A stretch of DNA of 64,000 nucleotides from Deltaproteobacteria bacterium. Its GTDB lineage: Bacteria; Desulfobacterota; Desulfobacteria; Desulfobacterales; Desulfatirhabdiaceae. This document shows positions 17,312 to 25,781 of the stretch, piece by piece; position 1 is the stretch's first letter; the number at the start of each line of letters is the position of its first letter. The notes beneath the pieces are model-generated. The model searched no databases and was not told where the DNA came from. It saw only the letters and a program-made list of their open reading frames with translations. The stretch spans positions 54,927 through 118,926 of the forward strand of contig JACRBZ010000077.1 of the NCBI GenBank assembly GCA_016219185.1, in the 5' to 3' direction. Position numbers and translations under genes: made by a program.

Positions 17312-18109
17312 ATGAAACCATTTGCCGAGTTTTTAATTTCTGAAACATATCCGATACGATATGTCCTGACGGACATTGACGACACCCTGACGCTGAACGG
17401 TCGCCTGCCATCCGGGGTGTTTGTTGCGATGGAAAAATTGCAGGCGGCAGGTATTGCGGTGATTCCGATTACCGGAAGGCCAGCGGGCTGGTGCGATCAT
17501 ATTGCGCGGATGTGGCCGGTGGACGGTGTCGTGGGCGAAAACGGGGCGTTTTATTTTCGCTATGATATTGGCTCCCGCAAAATGATACGGCGTTACTGGA
17601 AGCCCGGGAAAGAGCGCCGTGCGGACAGAAAGCGCCTGAATGCCATTCAAAAACAGGTCCTGAAATCGGTTCCCGGCTCCCGGGTGGCATCGGATCAGGC
17701 TTACCGGGAAGCGGATCTGGCCATTGATTTTTGTGAAGATGTGGCACCGCTTTTGCCCGCGGACATTGACCGCATCGTGGCCTGTTTCACGGAAGCCGGG
17801 GCCCAGGCCAAAATCAGCTCCATTCATGTGAACGGCTGGTTCGGGGATTACGATAAACTGGCCATGACCCGGCTGCTTTTTAAAGAGGTTTTTTCGGAAA
17901 ATCTCGATGCCATCAGGGATCAGGTGATTTATGTCGGGGATTCCCCCAATGATGCGCCCATGTTCGGGTATTTTCCCAATTCCGTCGGTGTTGCCAATGT
18001 GAAGAACTTTACGGGTAAAATGCCCCATGATCCGACCTGGGTGACGGAAAAGGAAGGGGGGCTGGGCTTTGCGGAGATGGCCAGCCGTTTGATCCGATCG
18101 CCGGATTAA
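17312..18109 (+). CDS. HAD superfamily (type IIB) phosphatase
   Basis: 265 aa cytoplasmic protein. HAD motif I is DIDDT (Asp21, Asp23), motif II PITGRP, and motif IV GDSPNDAPMF late in the sequence; the Cof/MPGP-like cap lies between. The family covers sugar-phosphate phosphatases, and the specific substrate is not readable; mannosyl-3-phosphoglycerate or sucrose-phosphate phosphatase-like activity are options. No close upstream RBS of strong quality is seen. The 249-bp gap before it contains no gene. Confidence 0.85.
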   Translation: MKPFAEFLISETYPIRYVLTDIDDTLTLNGRLPSGVFVAMEKLQAAGIAVIPITGRPAGWCDHIARMWPVDGVVGENGAFYFRYDIGSRKMIRRYWKPGKERRADRKRLNAIQKQVLKSVPGSRVASDQAYREADLAIDFCEDVAPLLPADIDRIVACFTEAGAQAKISSIHVNGWFGDYDKLAMTRLLFKEVFSENLDAIRDQVIYVGDSPNDAPMFGYFPNSVGVANVKNFTGKMPHDPTWVTEKEGGLGFAEMASRLIRSPD

Positions 18110-18166
18110 AGATCAGGCGATTGCAGGACTCGGATTTTTTTCGAATTTCACGAAGTTTCACGGGTG

Positions 18167-18988
18167 TTACATAGCCATGACCAGGGATTCGATGAGTTGT
18201 TGCAAGACGGGCGAAGTTCTTTGTGCAACGTCAAGGATTTCTTCAAGTGTTGCCGGCACCGGATTATCGGGGTCATGAACATTGGTGAGGGTTGAAAGGC
18301 CGATGACCTTCATTCCTGCCTGCACCGCGGTGATGACTTCCATGATGGTTGAAAACCCGACCGCCGATGCGCCGATGGTTTGTAAAAAACGTATCTCCGC
18401 GGGGGTCTCGAGGGAAGGGCCCAGAAGGCCCGCGTAAACACCGGTATGAAGGGGCATATTTAACTGATTCCCAATGGCTGAGGCCAGTTTGATCAGATCC
18501 GGATCATAGGCCCGGGCCATGTCGGGAAAGCGGTTTCCCCAATCCGGCTCGTGGGGGCCGACCAGCGGATTTTGACCGGTCAGGTTTATATGATCCCGGA
18601 TGATCATGATATCGCCGGGTGAAAACCGGGGATTCAATCCGCCCGCGGCATTGGAAACGATAAATTTCTTTATTCCCAGTTCCTGCATCACCCTTACCGA
18701 AAAGCCGACCTCCTGAGGGGAATACCCTTCATAAAGATGAAATCTGCCTTTGAATACGGCAACTTCCTTGCCTTTAAGATCGCCGGTCAGAAGCTGCCCC
18801 GGATGCCCTTCCACGGTTGAAACCGGAAAATGGGGAATATCCCGATATTCAAAACAGGTCCTTGTCGAAAGACCAGCCGCGCACCCATCCAGTCCCGTAC
18901 CGGTAAGAATGGCGATTTCAGGGACGCGAAGAAGTTGCGACCGGATATGTCCGGCTGCTGCCAGCGCTTTTGCCTTGAGAGAAATCAT
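18167..18988 (-). CDS. Purine nucleoside phosphorylase (PNP-II, trimeric type)
   Basis: 273 aa from ATG 18988, preceded by AAGGAA; a longer start at 19009 has no better RBS. It cleaves purine nucleosides with phosphate to base and ribose-1-phosphate. Family motifs: ILTGTGL, HFPVSTVEGHPG, GRFHLYEGY (phosphate/ribose binding), NAAGGLN, GDIMIIRDHINLTGQNPL, and VGFSTIMEVITAVQAGM. In canonical PNPs the motif is MSTVPEVI/ MSTIMEVI; here it is FSTIMEVI, a mild variation. It is convergent with the HAD gene. Confidence 0.93.
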   Translation of the reverse strand: MISLKAKALAAAGHIRSQLLRVPEIAILTGTGLDGCAAGLSTRTCFEYRDIPHFPVSTVEGHPGQLLTGDLKGKEVAVFKGRFHLYEGYSPQEVGFSVRVMQELGIKKFIVSNAAGGLNPRFSPGDIMIIRDHINLTGQNPLVGPHEPDWGNRFPDMARAYDPDLIKLASAIGNQLNMPLHTGVYAGLLGPSLETPAEIRFLQTIGASAVGFSTIMEVITAVQAGMKVIGLSTLTNVHDPDNPVPATLEEILDVAQRTSPVLQQLIESLVMAM

Positions 18989-19241
18989 GATGGTTCCTTT
19001 TAAATGCATATGAATTCATATTTTTTTCTTGCGCGAAGGAGTGAAGAGGCCGAATGTACCCTGGTCTTGTTCTTCGCGTTTTTGTGCCTTCGCGTGAGAC
19101 ATTCCTTAATGACTTCCGACTTTCAATATATCTCATGGAATCTTTAACAGTCAAGAATTGGTGGACGATTGTATTGACATTTTTCAACAGTTATGAAATG
19201 TTACAAGATAAAATGACCTGAAGTAGTTGGTGGGGTTCACG

Positions 19242-19337
19242 GTGAATCCGGATGCCTGCATCCGATGCGGATTGTGTCCCAGAGCCTGTCCGATTGAGGC
19301 GATCGCCTGTAAAAAAGAAAAAAGTTGCCCGGACTGA
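19242..19337 (+). CDS. 31-aa single-cluster ferredoxin-like mini-ORF
   Basis: From GTG 19242 the frame reads NPDACIRCGLC then PRACPIEAIACKK and ends SCPD with TGA at 19335. The CxxCxxCxxxCP pattern is a complete 4Fe-4S ferredoxin motif, with two further Cys near the end. In-frame GTG/TTG codons at 19230/19227 could add a few residues before a stop at 19224. A GGTGGGG stretch just upstream could serve as RBS, and a TTGACA lies at 19174. It precedes a DRTGG-domain gene on the same strand. Either a real mini-ferredoxin or the stub of a longer one. Confidence 0.5.
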   Translation: MNPDACIRCGLCPRACPIEAIACKKEKSCPD

Positions 19338-19414
19338 TGGGGATAACTGTATCAACTGTATGGCGCGTTTCGAAAAGCGCCGAATTCTTAAACAATGATG
19401 AACTGGTATTATCT

Positions 19415-19768
19415 ATGAAGTTATCCGAGATCAAAATTACGTTGGATGCGGAAGTCTTGTCTGGCCATGACCAGATGGATATGAATATCGCCGGAGGCGG
19501 CGGAGCCGACCTCATGGAAGATGTATTATCGGCTGTTGCCAAAGGCGCCGTTCTTTTGACGGGATTGACGACGGAGCAGGCGTTAAGGACGGCCGCCGTT
19601 GCCGGAGTTGCGGCCATCGTCATTGTCCGGGGAAAAAGGCCGGATGCCAAAATGCTCGAAGCAGCGGTCTCATCCGGCATTCCGATTCTGCGAACACGAT
19701 ATTCATTGTTTGTGGCTTGCGGGCGATTGTACATGGATGGCCTCAGGGGGCTGGACGGGTCCTGGTGA
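19415..19768 (+). CDS. DRTGG-domain protein
   Basis: 117 aa from ATG 19415 (MKLSEIKITLDAEVLSG); the frame opens earlier but the upstream part is not family-like. The DRTGG fold is seen in AGGGGADLMEDVLSAV, LLTGLTTEQALRTAAVAG, AIVIVRGKRPD and GIPILRTRYSLFVACGRLY. These small ligand-binding-like proteins are common in anaerobes beside ferredoxins, PHP-domain proteins and [FeFe]-hydrogenase-like genes, with unknown biochemical role. Here a ferredoxin-like mini-ORF ends 78 bp upstream, which fits that habitual pairing. Confidence 0.8.
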   Translation: MKLSEIKITLDAEVLSGHDQMDMNIAGGGGADLMEDVLSAVAKGAVLLTGLTTEQALRTAAVAGVAAIVIVRGKRPDAKMLEAAVSSGIPILRTRYSLFVACGRLYMDGLRGLDGSW

Positions 19769-19853
19769 TTAAAACCATCCGAACGTAAATGCTCTTTCGT
19801 TTTAGTATTTCCGCGCATATTCCTTCCTTTTCTTTCACACACCGGCTGGAGCG

Positions 19854-20858
19854 ATGAATATAATCGAAACGACAAACAGCATGGCGAATCGCTTCTGCAA
19901 AGCGATTCTTCCCATCTTCGGGGTTCTGGTGGCACTCGGCTTTGTCTCAAGCTGCAGCCCTCCGGCTTCGGACAAGATTCAGGGGTATGTCGAAGGGGAA
20001 TTCGTTTATATTGCTTCCCCCCTGGCCGGGGCTCTGAAAACGTTGCAGGTTCAACGGGGAACACAGGTCAAGGAGGGGGATCCCCTCTTCAGCCTGGAAA
20101 ACACCCCGGAAAAGGCGGCGCGTGATGAAGCGCAGCGGCGCATGGCCCAGGCTCGGGCAAATCTGGACGATGCCAGAAAGGGGAAACGTCCCTCGGAAAT
20201 CGCGTCGATCGAAGCACAGATGAAACAAGCCCGCGTTGCCCTGACGCTTTCGGAAAGGGAATTTGCAAGGCAGGAAAAGCTTACGCGCATCCAGGGAGCC
20301 AATTCGGAGCAGGACCTGGACCGGGCGCGCGCCGCAAGGGACCAGGACAGCCAGCGCGTGGCGCAACTGGAGGCCGATCTTAAAACGGCCCAACTCGGTT
20401 CGCGGGTCGATCAGCTTCTTGCCGCCGAAGCCACCCAGCGGGCCCAGGAAGCGGTATTGGCCAGGGCGGACTGGGACCTTTCCCAGAAGGCTCAAAGCGC
20501 GCCCCGGGACGGATTGGTTTTCGACACGCTTTACCGGGAGGGCGAATGGGTGGCTGCGGGCCGCCCCGTCATATCCCTGCTTCCGCCCGGGAACATCAAG
20601 GTGCGCGCCTTTATACCGGAAACAAGGCTTGCGGCCATTCATCCCGGAGACCCTGTCCGGGTAACCGTGGACGGCCTGAAGGAACAGCTCGCCGGCAAGG
20701 TGAGTTTTATTTCGCCTCAAGCCGAATTCACGCCTCCGGTCATCTACAGTCTGGAAAACCGCAGCAAGCTCGTCTTCATGGTGGAAGCGGTATTTGACCC
20801 CGAAACCGCGGTAAAGCTGCACCCCGGCCAACCCGTGGACGTTCGATTCGGGTCCTGA
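19854..20858 (+). CDS. HlyD/YbhG-type membrane fusion protein
   Basis: 334 aa periplasmic adaptor of an ABC-2 exporter. A hydrophobic segment (about 18-32) ends in LGFVSSCS, a lipobox-like site. Then a biotinyl-lipoyl half (GYVEGEFVYIASPLAG), a long coiled coil (about 85-210), the returning lipoyl half (APRDGLVFDTLYREGEWV) and a beta-barrel. It bridges the inner-membrane ABC complex with the outer-membrane channel encoded two genes later. Stop to the next ATG is 3 nt apart, so genes are co-translated. Confidence 0.9.
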   Translation: MNIIETTNSMANRFCKAILPIFGVLVALGFVSSCSPPASDKIQGYVEGEFVYIASPLAGALKTLQVQRGTQVKEGDPLFSLENTPEKAARDEAQRRMAQARANLDDARKGKRPSEIASIEAQMKQARVALTLSEREFARQEKLTRIQGANSEQDLDRARAARDQDSQRVAQLEADLKTAQLGSRVDQLLAAEATQRAQEAVLARADWDLSQKAQSAPRDGLVFDTLYREGEWVAAGRPVISLLPPGNIKVRAFIPETRLAAIHPGDPVRVTVDGLKEQLAGKVSFISPQAEFTPPVIYSLENRSKLVFMVEAVFDPETAVKLHPGQPVDVRFGS

Positions 20859-20861
20859 ACC

Positions 20862-21788
20862 ATGACAGATGATCTGGCCATCGATGTGCACGCAATGACC
20901 AAGCGTTTCGGAGAACTCACGGCCGTGAACCAGATCGACCTTCAGGTTCGAAGAGGTGAAATCTGCGGATTTCTCGGACCGAACGGAAGCGGCAAGACAA
21001 CGTTTATCCGGATGCTCTGCGGCTTGCTGCGACCCGATGGGGGAAGCGGCACGTGCCTTGGCCTGGATGTGATCACGGAAAGCGAGACCATCAAGCGCCA
21101 GGTCGGCTACATGACCCAGCGGTTCAGTTTTTACGAGGATTTGAGCATTGCCGAGAATCTCGACTTTGTGGCACGCATGTATTCCATGAAAAAGCGCCGC
21201 GAAGCCGTGAACAAAAGCATCGAGCGGCTTGGACTCTCCAAACGTCGCAACCAGCTTGCCGGTGAGCTTTCGGGGGGCTGGAAGCAGCGCCTTGCCCTGG
21301 CAGCGTGCATGATTCACCAGCCAAAGCTTCTCCTTCTCGATGAACCCACGGCCGGAGTGGATCCCAAGGCACGCCGGGAATTCTGGGAACAGATCCACCG
21401 TCTCGCGGACGAAGGGCTGACGTTTCTGATCGCCACCCATTACATGGATGAAGCCGAGCGGTGCCACCGTCTGGCCTTCATCCTCTACGGCGATCTGCTC
21501 ATCCACGGCACGGCCGCCGAGGTGATTGAACGATCACATCTGACGACCTGGGCCGTGATCGGTCCGGACCTTCTCAAACTCTCGGACCGGCTTCAAGGCC
21601 GTATGGGCGTGGAGCAGGCCGTGGCATTCGGCAGCACGCTTCACGTAAGCGGGGACGATAAGGATGCGCTCGATGAAGCCATCGCCCCTTTCAAGGCATC
21701 GCCCTATGAATGGCAAAGGATCGAGTCCGGGCTGGAGGATGTCTTCATTCATCTCATGGAAAAACCAAAAGGGGAGCGCGCATCATGA
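20862..21788 (+). CDS. ABC exporter ATP-binding protein
   Basis: 308 aa. Walker A GPNGSGKTT (39-47), signature LSGGW (136-140), Walker B LLLLDEP (156-162) and switch His193 are all intact. The C-terminal ~80 residues form the regulatory extension typical of YbhF/CcmA-like ABC-2 ATPases. The YbhF of enterobacteria has two tandem ATPase halves; this one has one. It powers drug or cation export by the adjoining permease. The last codons overlap the permease ATG (ATGA-type). Confidence 0.95.
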   Translation: MTDDLAIDVHAMTKRFGELTAVNQIDLQVRRGEICGFLGPNGSGKTTFIRMLCGLLRPDGGSGTCLGLDVITESETIKRQVGYMTQRFSFYEDLSIAENLDFVARMYSMKKRREAVNKSIERLGLSKRRNQLAGELSGGWKQRLALAACMIHQPKLLLLDEPTAGVDPKARREFWEQIHRLADEGLTFLIATHYMDEAERCHRLAFILYGDLLIHGTAAEVIERSHLTTWAVIGPDLLKLSDRLQGRMGVEQAVAFGSTLHVSGDDKDALDEAIAPFKASPYEWQRIESGLEDVFIHLMEKPKGERAS

Positions 21789-22927
21789 AAAAGCGACGTG
21801 AATTTTCCTTTGAACGGTTTTGGGCGATTGTCGTAAAGGAGTTCATCCAGATGCGCCGGGACCGGGTGACCTTTGCGATGATGGTCGGCATTCCCCTCAT
21901 TCAACTGATCCTTTTCGGTTTTGCCATAAATTCCGATCCCAAGCACCTTCCCGCGGCCCTGCTTCAGGCAGACCATGGCCCCCAGGCACGGACCCTGCTT
22001 CAGGCGATTCAAAACAGTGGATATTTCGACTTTGTCCGCAAGGTGCATTCCGAAACCGAAGCGCGTGACATCCTGGCACGAGGCCGGGTGCAGTTCGTGG
22101 TAAATATTCCCGAAAATTTCAGCCGCGACTTCCTGCGGGGAGATCACCCCTTCATACTCATCGAAGCGGATGCAACCGATCCGGCGGCTACCGGAAACGC
22201 GCTCGGCTCCCTTGCAAGCTCATTGAACAGTGCCCTGCAAAATGATCTGAAAGGGCCGCTGGCCTTTTTAGCCGGATCCGACGGCCCGGTCGCTTTACGT
22301 ATCCACGCCCTCTACAACCCGGAAGCCATTACCCAGTACAACATCGTGCCGGGTCTGATGGGGGTTGTTCTGACGATGACCATGGTGATGATCACCGGGC
22401 TTGCCATAACGCGCGAACGGGAACGGGGCACCATGGAAAATCTTCTTTCCATGCCTACCCGGCCCTTCGAGGTGCTGCTGGGGAAAATCATTCCCTACAT
22501 TCTGGTGGGTTACGTTCAGATCGGTCTGATTCTGGTTGCGGCCCGTTTTCTCTTCCGCGTGCCCATGATCGGCAGTCTTCTGTTGCTGCTCGTTGTGGCC
22601 TTTATTTTCATCACCGCCAATCTTGCCATGGGAATCACCTTTTCCACAGTTGCGACAAACCAGCTTCAGGCCGTGCAGATGGCGTTCTTCTTCTTTTTGC
22701 CGTCTTTGCTGCTCTCCGGATTCATGTTTCCTTTCCGGGGCATGCCGCATTGGGCGCAAAAACTTGGCGAAGTGTTTCCGCTGACGCATTTTTTAAGGAT
22801 CGTGCGGGGCATTTTGCTCAAGGGAAACGGCATTGAAGATGTGGCTCTCGAACTTTGGCAAATCGTACTCTTTACGGCGATCGCCCTGTTCATCGGGGTA
22901 AAGCGCTACCGGCAAACGCTGGATTGA
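21785..22927 (+). CDS. ABC-2 type permease (YbhS/YbhR-like)
   Basis: 380 aa from ATG 21785, which overlaps the ATPase stop by 4 nt. ABC-2 layout: TM1 (about 30-50), a large extracytoplasmic domain (about 55-190), then five TM segments in the C-terminal half with the conserved ITRERERGTMENLLSMP loop and the LSGFMFPFRGMPHWAQ segment. Exports hydrophobic compounds in the YbhFSR family. Usually two different permeases occur; only one is seen here, so it probably forms a homodimer. Confidence 0.93.
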   Translation: MKKRREFSFERFWAIVVKEFIQMRRDRVTFAMMVGIPLIQLILFGFAINSDPKHLPAALLQADHGPQARTLLQAIQNSGYFDFVRKVHSETEARDILARGRVQFVVNIPENFSRDFLRGDHPFILIEADATDPAATGNALGSLASSLNSALQNDLKGPLAFLAGSDGPVALRIHALYNPEAITQYNIVPGLMGVVLTMTMVMITGLAITRERERGTMENLLSMPTRPFEVLLGKIIPYILVGYVQIGLILVAARFLFRVPMIGSLLLLLVVAFIFITANLAMGITFSTVATNQLQAVQMAFFFFLPSLLLSGFMFPFRGMPHWAQKLGEVFPLTHFLRIVRGILLKGNGIEDVALELWQIVLFTAIALFIGVKRYRQTLD

Positions 22928-22939
22928 AAGGCTGAGCCC

Positions 22940-24367
22940 ATGCAATCACTTCGGCAATTCACCTGTCTGGCCATCGCGCTTCTGGGCCTGTGCGCCTGCG
23001 CTGCGGTCGGTCCGGATTACAAAAAACCCGAGATTGTGGACATCACTCCGGCGGACTGGCATTGGAAGCTTGCCGAGCCTCGCGATACGGTTCCCGGGGG
23101 TGAGTGGTGGACGGTTTTTGGTGACCCGGTTCTGGATCAGCTCGAATCCGCGGCCGTGGCCGCCAATCAGGATCTTCGCGCCGCTGTGGCCCGGGTCGAC
23201 GCGGCGCGATCGGCAGCACGGATCAGCAGAAGCCGGTTTTTCCCCGAAATCTCCCTGGATCCCATGGCCAAGTGGGAACGCACTTCCGGCAATCTGCCGA
23301 CACCGATTCCTTTCCAAATTCCCATGGGGTATGTCAACACGTTCAGCGTTCCTTTTGATATGAGCTATGAAGTGGATCTCTGGGGGCGGGTGCGGCGTTC
23401 GTTCGAAGCGGCCCAGGCCCAGGCCCAGGCGAGCATATCCGATTACCGGAACGTGCTGCTCACGCTGAATGCGGATGTGGCGGTGAATTACTTCCTGGTT
23501 CGCGCGCTGGATATGGAAACCGACGTGCTGGAAAAATCAATTCAATCCCGCGAGCAAACCATCCGCATCTTGAATGGACGCTTTCAGACCGGTACCATTT
23601 CCGAGATCGACGTGGTCCAGGCAAGAAGGGAACTGGCAGTTACCCGGGCGGATCTGGCCGATACCCGGCGCAGAAGAACCGAAACGTTCAATGCGCTTTC
23701 GCTCTTGTGCGGAAAGCCTGCGAGCGATTTTGAACTTGTCGAAGGGACTGTCCCTGCCCTGCCTCCCGATGTCCCCGTGGGGCTGCCTTCCACGCTCCTG
23801 GAGCGGCGACCGGACATTGCCAGGGCGGAACGGACCCTGGCCGCCAGGAACGCGCAGATCGGGGTTGCCAGGGCCGCCTACTTTCCCGCGCTGCATTTGA
23901 CCGGTCAGACCGGGTATCTGAGCGCTGATGCGGGTAAGCTCTTTACCGATTCAACCCGGGTCTGGTCCATCAGCCCGAGCCTGAGCCTTCCCCTGTTTAC
24001 GGCCGGACGCACCACTGCCGAGGTCGGGCAGGCCGAGGCGGTTTTTCAGGAATCCCTGGCAGCGTATCGTCAGGCCGTGCTCACGGCTTTTAGAGAAGTG
24101 GAGGATTCACTGGCCCAAATCGTCCTTCGTAGCGAGGAAACATCCGCTCAGGCCGAAGCTCTTTCGGCCGCCAGACAATCCACCCAACTGGCGAAGGCCC
24201 GCTATGAAACCGGAACCGTCAATTATCTTGAATTTCTCGATGCGGACCGGATCCGTCTCCAGCAGGAGCGCAGGATGGCACAATTGGCGGGCCAGCGTTT
24301 CGTTGCGACCGTGCGGCTCATCAAGGCTCTGGGGGGGGGCTGGGAAGGCGGGATGGAATCCGAATAG
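22940..24367 (+). CDS. NodT-family outer-membrane efflux lipoprotein
   Basis: 475 aa TolC-like channel. The N-terminus has a lipoprotein signal (LLGLCACAAVGPDYKKP, the hallmark start of NodT/OprM proteins). Two long helical hairpin repeats follow (AAVARVDAARSAARISRSRFFPEIS and the later RAERTLAARNAQIGVARAAYFP). It completes the export path with the HlyD adaptor. It starts 12 bp after the permease stop, so all four genes form one operon (19854-24367). No regulator gene is attached. Confidence 0.94.
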   Translation: MQSLRQFTCLAIALLGLCACAAVGPDYKKPEIVDITPADWHWKLAEPRDTVPGGEWWTVFGDPVLDQLESAAVAANQDLRAAVARVDAARSAARISRSRFFPEISLDPMAKWERTSGNLPTPIPFQIPMGYVNTFSVPFDMSYEVDLWGRVRRSFEAAQAQAQASISDYRNVLLTLNADVAVNYFLVRALDMETDVLEKSIQSREQTIRILNGRFQTGTISEIDVVQARRELAVTRADLADTRRRRTETFNALSLLCGKPASDFELVEGTVPALPPDVPVGLPSTLLERRPDIARAERTLAARNAQIGVARAAYFPALHLTGQTGYLSADAGKLFTDSTRVWSISPSLSLPLFTAGRTTAEVGQAEAVFQESLAAYRQAVLTAFREVEDSLAQIVLRSEETSAQAEALSAARQSTQLAKARYETGTVNYLEFLDADRIRLQQERRMAQLAGQRFVATVRLIKALGGGWEGGMESE

Positions 24368-24528
24368 CATGGTTATACATCGCCTGTTGGTACGATACCC
24401 GCTGTCTCTATCATTAGAACCACTGTTTTGGAAATCAAACCAAAGGCCACGTTCGCTTTCAGCATGAAAGCGTCAGCGCTGACTGGCTACAGCGTGAGCC
24501 CTGATTGACGCTGCAGGTAAGTTTAAGT

Positions 24529-25197
24529 TCAGGATAGCGTCGGGGATACCTTTTCCCCGCAAGTACAACTGCACGAACAGGACAGTCCCCTGGCCTTGTC
24601 AAAGGCTTCGCGTCCTTCCTTATACGCAAGCCAGGCAATCAGTAGCGCGCCCACCGCATCGAGGCTGCCGATGCCGGTCAACGCATAGCCGACGCTGGCA
24701 ACCAGCAACACCACCGACAGGTATACACAGGCCCGAGAACAGGCGGCATCGGCTATAATGGCAGGCGAGTTGAGCGCCTTGCCGACCTTGGCCTTAAAAT
24801 GGACCAGGAACCACATGAAGGAAATCGAGACCAACGAGATCACGATGCCCCAGAGTGTCGTCTCTGGTTTGTGCTGCTGGTAAATATTGATGCATCCCGT
24901 CAGTATCAGGCCAACAGTCAGCAGATAAAATGAGCCACCGGTAATCCGGAGCGCACGTCGTTCAAACTCGTCTTTTGAGTCGCCCTCGTTGCCTTTGATC
25001 CGCCGAAGCATGTGCCAGACGCCAACCGCCGAAATCACCTCGATGAAGGAGTCAACACCAAAACCGAAGAGGACAAGTGTTTCGTCGGCAGCGCCCAGCC
25101 ATATAGAAACAATCCCCTCGACAAAGTTGTAACTAATTGTGATGACAGCCAGAAGATACGCCGTTTTAAGTAGTTTTTCACGTGTAGTTTGTTTCAT
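24529..25197 (-). CDS. Cation diffusion-type transporter with Cys-rich tail
   Basis: 222 aa, about 5-6 TM segments. It resembles the transmembrane part of CDF transporters: FGFGVDSFIEVISA in TM2 and NSPAIIADAACSRACV in TM5 place Asp residues where CDF proteins bind metal. It lacks the usual C-terminal cytoplasmic domain and ends instead in GLSCSCSCTCGEK, a likely soft-metal or zinc-binding tail. The ArsR-family gene lies 49 bp upstream on the same strand, so metal-responsive efflux is the expected job. Metal identity unknown. Confidence 0.85.
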   Translation of the reverse strand: MKQTTREKLLKTAYLLAVITISYNFVEGIVSIWLGAADETLVLFGFGVDSFIEVISAVGVWHMLRRIKGNEGDSKDEFERRALRITGGSFYLLTVGLILTGCINIYQQHKPETTLWGIVISLVSISFMWFLVHFKAKVGKALNSPAIIADAACSRACVYLSVVLLVASVGYALTGIGSLDAVGALLIAWLAYKEGREAFDKARGLSCSCSCTCGEKVSPTLS

Positions 25198-25246
25198 GTC
25201 AGACAGTGGCCTCCTTATGCCCCCTTCAAAAAGAATCGCGATCCTT

Positions 25247-25618
25247 CTATTCCTGCTGAAGCTCCAGCTTTTGGATATGTTTTAGCCCTTCAGCAAACAG
25301 GCTGCCGATGTGAGTATCATCAAGGGAGTAATAAGCTATCTTGCCGGCCTTACGGAATTTTACCGCTCTCAGGTTCCGAAGTATCCGCAATTGATGGGAT
25401 ATCGCGGATTTGGTTGTTCCCAGCAGGCAGGCAATGTCGCAAACGCACAATTCCTCAAAAGAGATGGCGTGGATGATCTTGGCCCGTGTAGGGTCTCCCA
25501 TGACCTTGAAGGTTTCCGCCAGTCGGACAAGGACGGTTTCGGGCAAGAGCTGATCTCGCACGGTCGCAACTTTTTCATGGTCAATATAAGTGATCTCGCA
25601 TGTTGGCTTAATTTTCAT
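25247..25618 (-). CDS. ArsR/SmtB-family metal-sensing repressor
   Basis: 123 aa from ATG 25618. A TTG at 25648 would extend it, but that region contains the operator. Winged helix-turn-helix with the family metal-box ELCVCDIACLLG in helix 3 (CadC/CmtR-like Cys-x-Cys) and the recognition helix TTKSAISHQLRILRN. The N-terminal Cys in KIKPTCEITY recalls CadC, whose N-terminal Cys joins the site. It should release DNA on binding Cd, Pb, Zn or similar metals and de-repress itself and the transporter. Confidence 0.9.
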   Translation of the reverse strand: MKIKPTCEITYIDHEKVATVRDQLLPETVLVRLAETFKVMGDPTRAKIIHAISFEELCVCDIACLLGTTKSAISHQLRILRNLRAVKFRKAGKIAYYSLDDTHIGSLFAEGLKHIQKLELQQE

Positions 25619-25640
25619 GGTTTTCCCATCAGGATAACGG

Positions 25641-25656
25641 TTGAGCAATTATTCAA
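25641..25656. promoter_or_regulatory. ArsR/SmtB-type operator
   Basis: TTGAGCAATTATTCAA is an imperfect palindrome matching the SmtB/CadC-family operator core TGAxCAxxTATTCA at the defined positions. It lies 23-38 bp upstream of the repressor ATG, in the expected promoter region for autoregulation. Confidence 0.65.
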
Positions 25657-25781
25657 CTATAATAAGCACACTCAGGCATTTCTGTCAAATGAAAACGCTG
25701 TAATGCGGTGTTCAACCCTTCTACGGATATTTTTTCATGGCATAACGCCGCCGCCGGCATCACCATTGGACGTCAGCCGAT

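Noticed and set aside
19947..21506. 519-aa open frame antisense to the HlyD and ABC ATPase genes
   Set aside because: Spans two well-supported genes on the other strand and has no coherent domain.
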